A DNA stretch of 64,000 bases from Fibrella forsythiae. GTDB lineage: Bacteria > Bacteroidota > Bacteroidia > Cytophagales > Spirosomataceae. The notes beneath the pieces are model-generated. The model searched no databases. It was not told the DNA's origin and saw only the letters and a list, made by a program, of their open reading frames with translations. The position numbers were made by a program, and so were the translations under genes. Positions within the stretch are counted from its first letter, which is position 1; each line of letters begins with the position of its first letter. The stretch is from positions 1,054,001-1,118,000 of the forward strand of contig NZ_JAFMYW010000002.1 of NCBI RefSeq assembly GCF_017353175.1, in the 5' to 3' direction. Shown here one piece after another: positions 42,462-51,245 of the stretch.

Positions 42462-43487
42462 CTAATTTTGTTTTTTTTCTAAATCACTAACCCGCCGTTC
42501 AAGTTCAGGAAGGCGGCGGAACACAGCCTGCGAGCGCATATTGTCGCGCAGTAAAAAGGCTGTAGACCCATTCAATGAAATTCCTTCTTCAGACACACTT
42601 TTACCAATGCCTGACTGGGCACCTACTTTTGTGCCGTTAGCGATTGTGAGGTGACCGGCAAAACCTACCTGACCCGCAATCACGCAGTTATCTCCAATGC
42701 GGGTTGAGCCGGAAATGCCCGTTTGAGCTGCAATGACCGTGTTGCGGCCAATCTCCACATTGTGGCCGATCTGAATCAGGTTATCGAGTTTGGCACCCTT
42801 TCTGATAACCGTTGACCCCATAGTGGCACAATCGATCGTGGTGTTCGACCCAATGCTCACGTAATCTTCAATCACTACGTTGCCCAACTGCGGAATTGTT
42901 TTGTAGGTGCCATCGGCCTGTGGGGCAAACCCAAAGCCATCTGAACCAATCACAGCATTAGGGTGAATGACACAATGGCTGCCAATGACGGTGTTGTCGA
43001 TCAGTTTTGTCCCGGAATGGATGATCGTATTATCGCCAATCGTCACATTATCACCGATGTAGGCGTGGGGGTAGATCTTTACATTGGCTCCAATCCGGCA
43101 GTTCTTACCAACGTAGGCAAACGCACCAAGATATCCCCGCTCACCCATCTGGCTGCTTTCATGGAAGAATGATGGTTGCTCCGTACCAACCCGGGCAAAG
43201 CTTATCAGCCGATGGTATTCTTCTAATAATTGCGTAAACGCCAGATAGGCATTTTCAACCTTGATAAGCGTGGTAGAAACCGGCTCGCGAGGCGTAAAAG
43301 AACGGTCTACAATGACGGCCGACGCTTGTGTACTGTATAGAAAGGGCTCGTATTTCAGGTTGGAAAGAAAGGAAATACTGCCCGGAGAAGCCTCTTCTAT
43401 CTTGGCTAACTGGCTGACCGTCAGTGTGTCATTGCCGCTAATTTCACCATTTAGTAAGGCGGCTATCTGCCTGACTGTGAACTCCAT
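42462..43487 (-). CDS. lpxD: LpxD, UDP-3-O-acylglucosamine N-acyltransferase
   Basis: The product has 341 residues and performs the third step of lipid A synthesis. The N-terminal uridine-binding domain (MEFTVRQIAALLNGEISGND) is followed by beta-helix hexapeptide repeats from about 100 to 310 (IGANVKIYPHAYIGDNVTIGDN and so on). The catalytic histidine is in LDNLIQIGHNVEIGRN (about residue 239). The C-terminus is a short coiled helix (ELERRVSDLEKKQN). It is co-directional with the HD gene upstream and lpxC-fabZ downstream. A 6-bp hairpin (43518-43531) lies 31 bp before its start. Confidence 0.96.
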   Translation of the reverse strand: MEFTVRQIAALLNGEISGNDTLTVSQLAKIEEASPGSISFLSNLKYEPFLYSTQASAVIVDRSFTPREPVSTTLIKVENAYLAFTQLLEEYHRLISFARVGTEQPSFFHESSQMGERGYLGAFAYVGKNCRIGANVKIYPHAYIGDNVTIGDNTIIHSGTKLIDNTVIGSHCVIHPNAVIGSDGFGFAPQADGTYKTIPQLGNVVIEDYVSIGSNTTIDCATMGSTVIRKGAKLDNLIQIGHNVEIGRNTVIAAQTGISGSTRIGDNCVIAGQVGFAGHLTIANGTKVGAQSGIGKSVSEEGISLNGSTAFLLRDNMRSQAVFRRLPELERRVSDLEKKQN

Positions 43488-43700
43488 AGGCGTTTAATAA
43501 TCCGGGGAATAGGATTTCGTCTAAGTAGACGTTAGGGTCGCAAGGTAGCCAACAAATTGCACTATTCGTATAAATGGCCGTTTAATTCAATTTATTGTTG
43601 GCGCCGTCCAGAACAGAATTACTGTTCACCGTTTTCAGTGTTCTGTTAAGTTACTCAGGTACGTCTTCTTACCGCATGCTGTGGCAACACGCAGCTATGG

Positions 43701-44948
43701 CTAAACTCGCTTAACCACAGCCCAGTCTAACTCGCGCGCCCAGCAAACGTAGTGTCGTCTCACAATGGTTGAGAGCGCTCCAATGTTGGCCAGATCAGAT
43801 GCATCGGCAATGTCGCGAACGAGCCCATTTTTAAATTTGATCCGGATCGAATCGCCGGTGGGCAGGTAGGCCGCGTTTGTGGCCTGCCCTTCTACCAGAA
43901 AATATGATAGCTCGTCGTCGGAAAGTCCTTTGCGCCGAAGTTGCTGGGTCATCTCCTCAACAAGAACAGGCTGAAAAGGCTCGGTCGACAGAATAATCTT
44001 GAACAGCTTCCGGTCGAGCAGCATCTGGCAGAGTATTGAGAGCACAGGGTCCGGGTGGGTAGCCCAGGCCTTCACGCAGGCCCACACATCATAGTCGTCG
44101 ATGCGGGTGAATGCCTGCAGGTAATCCGGATTAGCCCGAAACTCATCGATCGAAATGCTTTCGCGCAGAAACATCAGGAAATCGGGGAGGGCGTCGATCT
44201 GTTCGCCGTTGCGGGCCAGAAACCGGGCCCGCCGCAGAATCTGCACCAGCATGGATTCGCAGCAGATCGACGTTTTGTGCAGATACACCTGCCAGTACAT
44301 CAGCCGTCGGGCGTTCAGGAAATTCTCAACGCTCAATATGCCTTTATCCTCAACCACCAGTTGATCATCGGCCAGATCAAGCATTTTAATGATGCGCTCT
44401 GCCCCAATGGCCCCTTCAGCAACGCCCGTATAAAAACAGTCGCGGTTAAGGTAGTCCATTCGGTCCATGTCTAACTGGCTGGAAATCAATTGATGGAAGA
44501 AAGGGCGATGATATGTTCCCTCAAACATCTCGATGGCTAATGTCAAGGCTCCCCCAAACTGGCGGTTGAGATCATGCATCAGCATCAGCGATATTTCTTC
44601 GTGGTGTATGTCTTCCAGAATGCAGCACTCCAGCACGTGCGAAAACGGGCCGTGACCAACATCGTGGAGCAGAATGGCAATCTGGGCGGCTTCACATTCA
44701 GCTTCGGATAGTTGATTCCCTTTGCTACACAATGTAGATGTAGCCTGGCCCATCAGGTGCATGGCTCCCAGCGCATGGTGAAAACGCGTATGCAACGCAC
44801 CCGGGTACACGTACTCCGACAAGCCTAACTGTTTGATACGCCGAAGCCGCTGAAAGTGTGGATGTTCGACCAGATCGAAGAGTAACGGAGACTGGATACT
44901 GATGAAACCGTAGACCGGGTCGTTAAGGATTTTCTTCTTGTTGGCCAT
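43701..44948 (-). CDS. HD-domain phosphohydrolase (dGTPase-like)
   Basis: The product has 415 residues. The HD metal site is complete: RFHHALGAMHLM carries the first His, ILLHDVGHGPFSHVLE the HD pair, and DMDRMDYLNRD a later Asp. This branch (DPVYGFISIQSPLLFDLVEHPHFQRLRRIKQLG) is similar to archaeal and bacterial HD hydrolases acting on nucleotides (SAMHD1/dGTPase-like). The substrate cannot be told from sequence. It is encoded upstream of lpxD on the same strand; in Bacteroidota this gene often sits next to lpxD. The 213-bp gap before lpxD may hold a separate promoter. Confidence 0.9.
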   Translation of the reverse strand: MANKKKILNDPVYGFISIQSPLLFDLVEHPHFQRLRRIKQLGLSEYVYPGALHTRFHHALGAMHLMGQATSTLCSKGNQLSEAECEAAQIAILLHDVGHGPFSHVLECCILEDIHHEEISLMLMHDLNRQFGGALTLAIEMFEGTYHRPFFHQLISSQLDMDRMDYLNRDCFYTGVAEGAIGAERIIKMLDLADDQLVVEDKGILSVENFLNARRLMYWQVYLHKTSICCESMLVQILRRARFLARNGEQIDALPDFLMFLRESISIDEFRANPDYLQAFTRIDDYDVWACVKAWATHPDPVLSILCQMLLDRKLFKIILSTEPFQPVLVEEMTQQLRRKGLSDDELSYFLVEGQATNAAYLPTGDSIRIKFKNGLVRDIADASDLANIGALSTIVRRHYVCWARELDWAVVKRV

Positions 44949-45064
44949 AGGCTAAAGGTAGCAGGTCGTTACCGCCTTAAAAACGAAAAATTGTGCCAGA
45001 TGGTCATTAATTCGACGTAAACCTGTATTTTTGTGCTGTTAGAAATGAGTTATCATACTGACAA

Positions 45065-45138
45065 GGGCTTGTAACTCAGTTGGTTAGAGTGCCTGACTCA
45101 TAATCAGTAAGTCCCTGGTTCGAGCCCAGGCTGGCCCA
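45065..45138 (+). tRNA. tRNA with CAT anticodon (Met or Ile2)
   Basis: Starting GGGCTTG, the cloverleaf folds with a 4-bp D stem, an anticodon loop CTCATAA (anticodon CAT at 45099-45101), a 5-bp T stem CCTGG/CCAGG and loop TTCGAGC. Odd points: a T-T mismatch at acceptor pair 6-67, a C-T mismatch at pair 27-43, and A10-U25 instead of G10-C25. CAT is used by elongator tRNA-Met and, when modified to lysidine, by tRNA-Ile2; I cannot tell these apart here. CCA is not encoded. Confidence 0.8.
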
Positions 45139-45146
45139 CAGTACCA

Positions 45147-45187
45147 GACAGAATCCCCCTATACAGCACGTATGGGGGGATTCTGTC
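45147..45187 (+). terminator. 18-bp hairpin after the tRNA
   Basis: The arms 45147-45164 and 45170-45187 pair with one G-T wobble around the 5-base loop AGCAC, starting 8 bp after the tRNA. The T-tract is weak. Confidence 0.75.
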
Positions 45188-45521
45188 GTTTAAGGCCGTT
45201 GCTGACTGGATTCCTGAACCCGTGCAGGCTTCCAGAAGAGCTGATTTACCTGCCTGCACTAGTTGATCTGTCGCTCTGGAAGAGTAACGGGTCAGATTTG
45301 GGCCAGCTAAAAAATACTGTGTTGGTATGTACCTACAGATTCGTTCTGTATCTGTAGAGTTTTGTCAAGCCCTGATTCGCCCGGCTACCGTGTTGAACAG
45401 ACTTACCGGACCGATCTGTGATGCCCATTGCCTAGGTTTATTTCATTGTTGATTTAACAGTAAGTGGGGCTATTATCTTTATAATCAATAGATGAGTGAC
45501 TACAACAACTAATTAATCAAG
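45188..45521. other. 334-bp intergenic region
   Basis: No gene is supported. A 61-codon frame at 45172-45357 is Leu/Cys-rich without a pattern. TATCTTTA at 45474-45481 is one base from a Bacteroidota -7 box and may serve the next gene. Confidence 0.4.
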
Positions 45522-45710
45522 ATGGTAAAGATCAATGTAGATGTACCCGATGATGTGCATTACGTGATAAGGCGAATCCAGATCGATCTGGAAATGCAGG
45601 GGGAGAAAAAACACCTCAAAGAACTTTACGCCGAGGTGATCAAGGAAGGTGCCAATCGACTCAGGGCGCAGTTGAAGAGCCAATATGGGCAGGAAAATGC
45701 GTCCCAGTAA
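45522..45710 (+). CDS. small ribbon-helix-helix-like protein
   Basis: The product has 62 residues. The order of a short strand (KINVDVPDD), helix A (VHYVIRRIQIDLEMQG) and helix B (LKELYAEVIKEGANRL) resembles a ribbon-helix-helix DNA-binding fold such as CopG or ParD antitoxins, with a polar C-terminal tail. This is a secondary-structure impression, not a recognised family. No toxin gene is next to it. Its stop codon (45708-45710) lies inside the left arm of a perfect 24-bp hairpin, which supports a real gene end. Confidence 0.6.
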   Translation: MVKINVDVPDDVHYVIRRIQIDLEMQGEKKHLKELYAEVIKEGANRLRAQLKSQYGQENASQ

Positions 45711-45751
45711 CGAAAGAAGCCCGCCAAGCGGGCTTCTTTCGTTACTGGGAC
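45701..45751. terminator. 24-bp perfect hairpin covering a stop codon
   Basis: The left arm 45701-45724 and right arm 45728-45751 are perfect reverse complements around a 3-base loop CAA. The stop TAA (45708-45710) of the small protein lies within the left arm. No T-tract follows. Confidence 0.85.
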
Positions 45752-45879
45752 TGATGAGCGTTGATTTGCATTGAGTAGCGATTAGCTATCGGAAAGACGG
45801 AGCCAGGAGTCAGGTACGTTCATTCATAAGCATACTCACCGGACTTGGCTAGGTGATGGTGTCCGCCAACGGGGGCGGG

Positions 45880-46371
45880 CTATGGTAAAGCGGGCGTTGG
45901 TTCGGTTAGCGGCAGCACGCTGGTTTCCCACCAGAATGTCCGAATGGCCTGATAAATACCGGATTGCTCACGGATTGATCCTAGTTTGACCACAAAGGAA
46001 CTGGCACCATGCCGGTAACAGGACTGAATATCGACCGGGTCGGCAGACGAACTCATCACCAAAATGGGCAGTTGAGGCCAGGCACCGGCTGCTAGTTGTG
46101 TCCGAATGGCGGTTAACAACTTCAGACCATCTTCCCGGCAGGGCATGTACAGATCCTGGATAATTAACTTAGGTAAGGGGAGGTCATTCGTTACGCAGTT
46201 GGTAACGTAGGTCAATGCCTGTTCGTAGGTAGCAGCTCGTTCCAGCTTTATCTCTGGTAACTCTTTACGAAGCGCAATACGGGTGATAGTCCAGATGTCG
46301 TCATCGTCTTCAACAATAAGTACGGAGGCGCGTCGAAAGTTAAGGTCTCGTATAGAAAGCTCTTTTTCCAT
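45880..46371 (-). CDS. single-domain response regulator (CheY-like)
   Basis: The product has 163 residues from MEKELSIRDLNF (the longer frame would begin at a TTG six codons earlier). A receiver domain begins with ASVLIVEDDDDIW (acidic pocket), has the phospho-acceptor Asp in LIIQDLYMP (about residue 75), a Ser in VMSSSADP and the conserved Lys in SSFVVKLGS. The tail is short, with no output domain, so it probably acts by protein contact. No kinase is adjacent; the five-PAS kinase at 24121 is far away. A TCTA-type tetranucleotide repeat lies 7-36 bp upstream. Confidence 0.85.
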   Translation of the reverse strand: MEKELSIRDLNFRRASVLIVEDDDDIWTITRIALRKELPEIKLERAATYEQALTYVTNCVTNDLPLPKLIIQDLYMPCREDGLKLLTAIRTQLAAGAWPQLPILVMSSSADPVDIQSCYRHGASSFVVKLGSIREQSGIYQAIRTFWWETSVLPLTEPTPALP

Positions 46372-46377
46372 TTTCCA

Positions 46378-46407
46378 TCGATCTATCAATCTATCTATCT
46401 ATTTATC
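46378..46407. repeat. (ATCT)n-like tetranucleotide repeat before a regulator gene
   Basis: About seven imperfect ATCT/ATCA units lie 7 to 36 bp upstream of the response-regulator ATG, with a run of three perfect units. Slippage here could change the leader length. Confidence 0.55.
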
Positions 46408-46523
46408 AAAGTGTGTCTGGCAAGTAAACAGATCATGTACTGGTTTGGTACAAAAAGAAGGTGACAGTAAGGAAACGGGTTTGATAATATTGTCTTTTGG
46501 TTGTTAAAAATTGTATTTTAGTA

Positions 46524-46579
46524 AGACTTGTCTTTTCCTGTACAGTGCCGGACCAGCAGCATACAGGAGAGACAAGTCT
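46524..46579 (-). terminator. 18-bp hairpin after the 630-residue secreted protein gene
   Basis: The arms 46524-46542 (AGACTTGTCT...) and 46562-46579 pair with one bulge around a 19-base loop. On the minus strand it lies a few bp after the gene stop and is followed by AT-rich sequence. Confidence 0.65.
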
Positions 46580-46584
46580 GGGTG

Positions 46585-48477
46585 TCAGTTGACTGTAGTG
46601 CGGTTTATGGGGGCGGGTGGTACAGGGTTTTTACCGGTAAAGGGGACGTTGTAGCTGCCTGTCCAGGTAAACGTCTGACCGAGTAGATTCGTAAACTGAA
46701 ACCGCCAGTTTTCGGGTTTGGCCTGCTCAAATCCTGCCGGGATAGTCCAGGTGTCGTAGGCCGTATCGCGGTTTTTGCAACTCAGTTTCCAGCTTCCTGA
46801 TTTGGTGCCGTTATCCAACACGATCCAGGCCGTAATGTCGCGGTCATGAGCCGGATTGTTCACATCCTGGCAGGGATAGACCCAGGTGCCAAACACCCGC
46901 CGTCCGTTCTGCTCTTTCATAAGCCAAACAATTGGCTTGTCAATTTCGCGTTCGCCCACGGCCAGATTGCCTTTCCAGACAAACCGCTTGGGAATAATGA
47001 ATTCAATTTTGTGCTGATCCATCAGATCGAAGAAGACAGGGAAGTTTTTTGCCTGGTAATTGCCTGCTATCATCATCTCGAACTGCCCCAGCGCCAACGG
47101 TCGTTTGTTGACTAGCTGTCCGCCTTCAACCTGGCTGTAAGGTGCGCCCTGACTCATGTTGTAGTACGCTTTATCGCTCCATAGAATGTTACCGTGGTAC
47201 AGGAGCGATCGCATCAGCAGTTGAAATCGCGTTGAACGGGGATTTAGCGGGCGGTTGTTGCCCGTTGCCGGGTCATATTCGCCAGCCCACCCTTTATCCG
47301 GATTTCCCATCGATTCGGCCTCCGTTTCATCGCGATACCAGCCACACAGGCGTATACCTTCCAGCCCCGGTCTGATGTCGACAGTGCCTCTCGGGTAGGG
47401 CATAGAGCCGGGCGTCTGGTTGCCATCGTAGGCTATGGGCGTGTTGCACAACCAACGCCAGTCGCAGAGGATCTTCTCCATCTCTTCGTACCACATCTGA
47501 AGCCAGTACATGGGTTCATAACTGTATACGATGCTTTGAACGCCAAAGTTGGTCACCCGGTCGGTGGGGTAGTTCATGACCACCAGTTTGGGCTGGCCAT
47601 CGCTGCCTAGTTTAATGGAGCCATTGCTGTTTTTCTGCCAGAGGCTTCGGTCGTCGAATGTGCGGCGGGCATACTGATCACGCCCAACAAACGCCCCATG
47701 CGTTCGATAGTACGTAACAACCGGGTTTGCGTTGATGTTGAACTTGCCGTCGTTTCCTATCCAGTCAGCGCCGGGAATGCGCATGTAAATGTCGCCGTCC
47801 TGCCGATTTTTGATGTACGTAACGATGGAGGCCAGTGAGCCGCCATACTGAAAAATAGTGGCCTTGTCGCCGCTGTCGGTAATGCCCTGCGTGAGGCCGA
47901 GAACGGCGTTCCGGTAAAACAGCTCCATGGCCGGGCCAGATGTGCCATCGGCGAAGGTCTCAATGTCGATACCGACCATGCCAAGTCCGTTTCCACGCCC
48001 GTTCAGGTACGTTCGCCGCCCAATTTCAAAATAAATGCGCGGGTCGGTTGAGGTTACTGCCCGGTTGGCCCCGTAGGCGGCGATGTGTACTTTACGAGGG
48101 TCTGAATTGGGGAGCGAGGCCGCCCAGGCTTCAGCTGCCCCTTTACAGGTAGCGTCGGTCAGCATCCGGTATCGTTTACTGATTGGTAGTTTCAAACGCT
48201 CAACCAATATGTCGCGCTCCATGTGGGTAAAACCGGCGTTGGTCAGGCGAAGTTGATTCTCGGCGATCGACGACGTAAACGGAACGCCAAAGCCCATAAT
48301 GAATGGCCGTGAGGCCGGGATAGCCCAGCCCGACGGAAAACGGTTAACCTGTAGGGTATTTTTGGCCAGTTGCGGTGTAAAGGCAAAAAAGTTGCCCTGA
48401 GATCGGGGTGCGGTCTGGTTTTGGGCAATTCCGGTATAACAGAAAAGCAGCAGCAGCGCCGTCTGAAATTGTTTCAT
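46585..48477 (-). CDS. large secreted protein of unknown family
   Basis: The product has 630 residues with a signal peptide ending near TGIAQ. I do not recognise a family. Visible features: FIMGFGVPFTSS near the start, VGIDIETFADGTSG, aromatic-rich parts (SIVYSYEPMYWLQMWYEEMEKILCDWRWLC) and GIRLCGWYRDETEAESMG. Acidic and Trp residues in a barrel-like rhythm suggest a glycoside-hydrolase-type enzyme, but the catalytic pair is not identified. The C-terminus (about 560-630) is strand-rich, as in carbohydrate-binding modules. There is no T9SS tail. It may be a candidate new carbohydrate-active family. Confidence 0.6.
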   Translation of the reverse strand: MKQFQTALLLLFCYTGIAQNQTAPRSQGNFFAFTPQLAKNTLQVNRFPSGWAIPASRPFIMGFGVPFTSSIAENQLRLTNAGFTHMERDILVERLKLPISKRYRMLTDATCKGAAEAWAASLPNSDPRKVHIAAYGANRAVTSTDPRIYFEIGRRTYLNGRGNGLGMVGIDIETFADGTSGPAMELFYRNAVLGLTQGITDSGDKATIFQYGGSLASIVTYIKNRQDGDIYMRIPGADWIGNDGKFNINANPVVTYYRTHGAFVGRDQYARRTFDDRSLWQKNSNGSIKLGSDGQPKLVVMNYPTDRVTNFGVQSIVYSYEPMYWLQMWYEEMEKILCDWRWLCNTPIAYDGNQTPGSMPYPRGTVDIRPGLEGIRLCGWYRDETEAESMGNPDKGWAGEYDPATGNNRPLNPRSTRFQLLMRSLLYHGNILWSDKAYYNMSQGAPYSQVEGGQLVNKRPLALGQFEMMIAGNYQAKNFPVFFDLMDQHKIEFIIPKRFVWKGNLAVGEREIDKPIVWLMKEQNGRRVFGTWVYPCQDVNNPAHDRDITAWIVLDNGTKSGSWKLSCKNRDTAYDTWTIPAGFEQAKPENWRFQFTNLLGQTFTWTGSYNVPFTGKNPVPPAPINRTTVN

Positions 48478-48504
48478 AGTGAGAAAAGTAATTGAGTCAT
48501 ATCA

Positions 48505-49398
48505 TCAATAACGAACCTTTGCCAGTGCCCGTACCGGGAACGTACCTACACCTTTAAATTTGGGCGGTGCAGCACTGAAGGTAAAGTCGTTGCTAGATAT
48601 AGCTGATAAGTTGCACAGATGTTCAACAATCAGGATGTTAGCCTCCAATAAAGTAGTATGTACCGGCCGGTTCTTCCCCGTGGTGTCGTCAATGTTATGC
48701 GAGTCAATGCCCACGAGTTTCGCACCGCAATCGCGCAGGTACGTTGCTGCATCTTCGGTCAGGTGCGGGTGATTCGAGTAATACAGGTCTGTATTCCAGT
48801 GCTCATCCCACCCCGTGTGAATCAGTATAGCCCGGTTCCTGATCTCCTGATTGCGCAGATGATCAGCGGTGATGGAGCGCACTTCCCGATGTGGGAACCG
48901 GATCACGGTTCCCGGCAGATCGGTAAATGCCTCAAGGCCAACCTGCGACAGATCGTTACCATCGGGGAAACGATGAAAGGGGCAATCCAGGTACGTCCCG
49001 GTATTGGTTACCATCTCGATCTTGCCGATCTGAAATTCAGTACCTTCTTCATACAGATTGCGTGAATCTTCCCGACTCAGAAAATCACAGATAATCGGCG
49101 CTGGCAGACCCTTGTAGGTAATCAGGCCGTTTTCAATGGTATGGCTCAGGTCAATAAGCTGGGTACGTTGTCCAGTCGGGTGGGCATCTGCCGTTCGCTT
49201 ATGAGCCTCGGTCAGCATGACTTTGTTACGGATTGTTACCTGGCCCACCATCAATAAACGCAGGTCGGCGATAATACAATTGGCCAGTTCAGTATCGGAA
49301 ATTGTATCGCCGGCGATATCGAGCCGGAAATCATGGCCGGTTAAGCTGCCGCCATTGGTAAAGAATACATCGAAATCAAATCGGACTCGTTTCTGCAT
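48505..49398 (-). CDS. cyclase-family protein (kynurenine formamidase-like) with N-terminal extension
   Basis: The product has 297 residues. Residues 1 to about 75 form an unusual domain (DFDVFFTNGGSLTGHDFRLDI...KVMLTEAHKR). From about 80 the cyclase domain follows: QLIDLSHTIENGLITYKG, the metal-site VTNTGTYLDCPFHRFPDGND, and IDSHNIDD toward the end. These enzymes hydrolyse amides or lactone-like substrates, with metal bound by the His/Asp residues; the true substrate is unknown. It lies co-directional behind the unknown secreted protein gene. It has no signal peptide, so it should be cytoplasmic. Confidence 0.82.
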   Translation of the reverse strand: MQKRVRFDFDVFFTNGGSLTGHDFRLDIAGDTISDTELANCIIADLRLLMVGQVTIRNKVMLTEAHKRTADAHPTGQRTQLIDLSHTIENGLITYKGLPAPIICDFLSREDSRNLYEEGTEFQIGKIEMVTNTGTYLDCPFHRFPDGNDLSQVGLEAFTDLPGTVIRFPHREVRSITADHLRNQEIRNRAILIHTGWDEHWNTDLYYSNHPHLTEDAATYLRDCGAKLVGIDSHNIDDTTGKNRPVHTTLLEANILIVEHLCNLSAISSNDFTFSAAPPKFKGVGTFPVRALAKVRY

Positions 49399-49580
49399 AA
49401 ATTGTGGTTGGTTGATCGCCAGTAGTGGGTACGATTGGCCAGTTATCCACCGAAAAAGGCGAGCGGCTCGTTTCTTTATTTAGTGTCTGGTGGGTAGGCT
49501 AAGGTAGGCTTTTGTACGAAATTGCCCGACGTGTCTCTGAATTATCCGTAAGTTCGCCCATTCGCTTATCAACGATTCAT

Positions 49581-50420
49581 ATGACTGTACAGACGATCGA
49601 TACCGGCTTTTTCAAACTCGATGGCGGGGCTATGTTTGGCGTTGTGCCTAAGCCGATCTGGCAAAAAGGCTACCCTGCCGATGAGCAGAACCGGTGCACC
49701 TGGGCCATGCGTTGCCTGCTCATTGAAGCTGATAGACGGCTGGTGTTGGTTGACACGGGAATCGGCACGAAGCAGGACGAGAAATTCTTCGGTCATTACG
49801 CGCTCAGCGGCGATGCGTCGCTGCATGGGTCGATCCGGCAGGCTGGTTATTCGCCCGCCGATGTTACCGACGTAGTATTGACACACCTTCATTTCGACCA
49901 TGTTGGTGGTGCTGTTGACCGGGTGGGCGACCGGTTAACTCCTGCGTTTGCCAACGCTGCGTACTGGACACACGCTGCACACCTCGATTGGGCTTTACAC
50001 CCGAATCCGCGTGAGAAGGCGTCATTCCTGCGTGAGAATATCATGCCATTGCAGGAGAGTGGCCAGCTTCAGTTTTTTGGCGAAACGTACCTGGACGTAC
50101 CGGGCCTGGAGCTGATCTACGTTGACGGGCATACGGAGAAGATGGCTCTGCCGAAATTGACCGTTGGCGGCAAAACGATACTCTACTGCGCCGACCTGAT
50201 CCCGTCGGCCGGTCACGTGCCGTTGCCGTATGTGATGAGTTACGACGTGCGTCCGTTGCTCACTATGACTGAGAAAGAGCAACTGCTGGCCGAAGCTGCT
50301 GCGGGTAATTGGGTGCTTGTATTCGAGCATGACGCAACAACCGAAGCCGCCACCGTTGAGCAAACCGAAAAAGGAATCCGGATTCAGACCAGGGGAACGC
50401 TAGCTGATTTGCTGGCCTAA
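49581..50420 (+). CDS. MBL-fold metallo-hydrolase
   Basis: The product has 279 residues from MTVQTIDTGFFKLDGGAMFG; the upstream frame from 49512 is not family-like. The metal motif HLHFDHVGG (about residues 108-116) and the downstream VDGHTE and CADLIPSAGHVP give the full His/Asp set. RCTWAMRCLLIEADRRLVLVDTGIG is typical of the lactonase and quorum-quenching branch. An activity such as lactone or ester hydrolysis is likely, but the substrate is unknown. It lies divergent to the cyclase gene and ahead of the patatin gene. Confidence 0.88.
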   Translation: MTVQTIDTGFFKLDGGAMFGVVPKPIWQKGYPADEQNRCTWAMRCLLIEADRRLVLVDTGIGTKQDEKFFGHYALSGDASLHGSIRQAGYSPADVTDVVLTHLHFDHVGGAVDRVGDRLTPAFANAAYWTHAAHLDWALHPNPREKASFLRENIMPLQESGQLQFFGETYLDVPGLELIYVDGHTEKMALPKLTVGGKTILYCADLIPSAGHVPLPYVMSYDVRPLLTMTEKEQLLAEAAAGNWVLVFEHDATTEAATVEQTEKGIRIQTRGTLADLLA

Positions 50421-50483
50421 ACCTTCGGATGACCCACTACGTTTCTCAGGTACGTTTGTCTATCTATAATTCACTGTAGTACA

Positions 50484-51245
50484 ATGACGGTTGGCCTGGT
50501 TTTATCGGGAGGAGGAGCCCGCGGCATTGCTCACCTCGGTGTTATAAAAGCACTTCTTGAGCAGGGAATCGAGATCAGTCGGTTATCAGGCACAAGCGCG
50601 GGTGCTATTGCGGGTGCGCTGATTGCCACCGGTTACACACCCGACGAATCGCTCAAGATCATTGAGTCGTCATCGTTTGTTCGGCACCTGCGCCCGGCCT
50701 GGACCCGGATGGGCTTGCTGCGCATTGATACCGCCATTGATCTGTATCGTAAATACATTCCAACCGATAGTTTCGAGGCGCTGAGCATACCGCTCCATGT
50801 AGCTGCCGTTGATCTTAATGCCGGTGAACTGATCATTTTTGAGAAGGGCGAGCTTATCCGGCCCGTGTTGGCGTCGTGCTGTTTGCCGGGTATTTTCGAG
50901 CCGTTGCTCATCAATAAAAAACAGTATATAGACGGTGGTGTCTTGAATAACCTGCCTATAGAGCCCGTACTCGGGAAAGTAGACTATATCATTGGGTCTC
51001 ATTGCAACCCCTTTCCTGCCAACAAACCCATTCGAACAGCCCGCGGGGTAATTGAGCGCAGCCTTGTTTTGTCGGTACGGAGCAAAACAAAAGAACGGTT
51101 AGAGCAATGTAACTTCATCATTGAGCCGCCAACTCTGGTAAACTTTAGTGTGTCTGACCTTCGCCGAGCCCGCGATATTTTTCAGGCGGGATACCGGTAT
51201 GCGCGTACGCTTCAGGTGGCTGATGCTATTGCCAGCGCTGTTTAA
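50484..51245 (+). CDS. patatin-like phospholipase (RssA-type)
   Basis: The product has 253 residues. VLSGGGARGIAHLGVIKAL gives the oxyanion glycine-rich loop, GTSAGAIAGALIA the catalytic serine nucleophile (about residue 40), and DGGVLNNLPIEP the catalytic Asp. This is a cytoplasmic or membrane-associated Ser/Asp-dyad lipase that cuts acyl chains from phospholipids. It is 63 bp after the MBL gene in the same direction, and the gap holds one AGGTACGTT motif (50447). Co-transcription is possible. Confidence 0.92.
   Translation: MTVGLVLSGGGARGIAHLGVIKALLEQGIEISRLSGTSAGAIAGALIATGYTPDESLKIIESSSFVRHLRPAWTRMGLLRIDTAIDLYRKYIPTDSFEALSIPLHVAAVDLNAGELIIFEKGELIRPVLASCCLPGIFEPLLINKKQYIDGGVLNNLPIEPVLGKVDYIIGSHCNPFPANKPIRTARGVIERSLVLSVRSKTKERLEQCNFIIEPPTLVNFSVSDLRRARDIFQAGYRYARTLQVADAIASAV

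Noticed and set aside
40840-42470. A CRISPR-like array from repeated GTTTACTG/GTTTGCTG units
   Set aside because: The units are short and irregular and lie as inverted pairs in operon gaps, with no equal spacers and no cas genes.
45172-45357. 61-codon frame after the tRNA
   Set aside because: It begins inside the terminator hairpin and is short, with no homology pattern.
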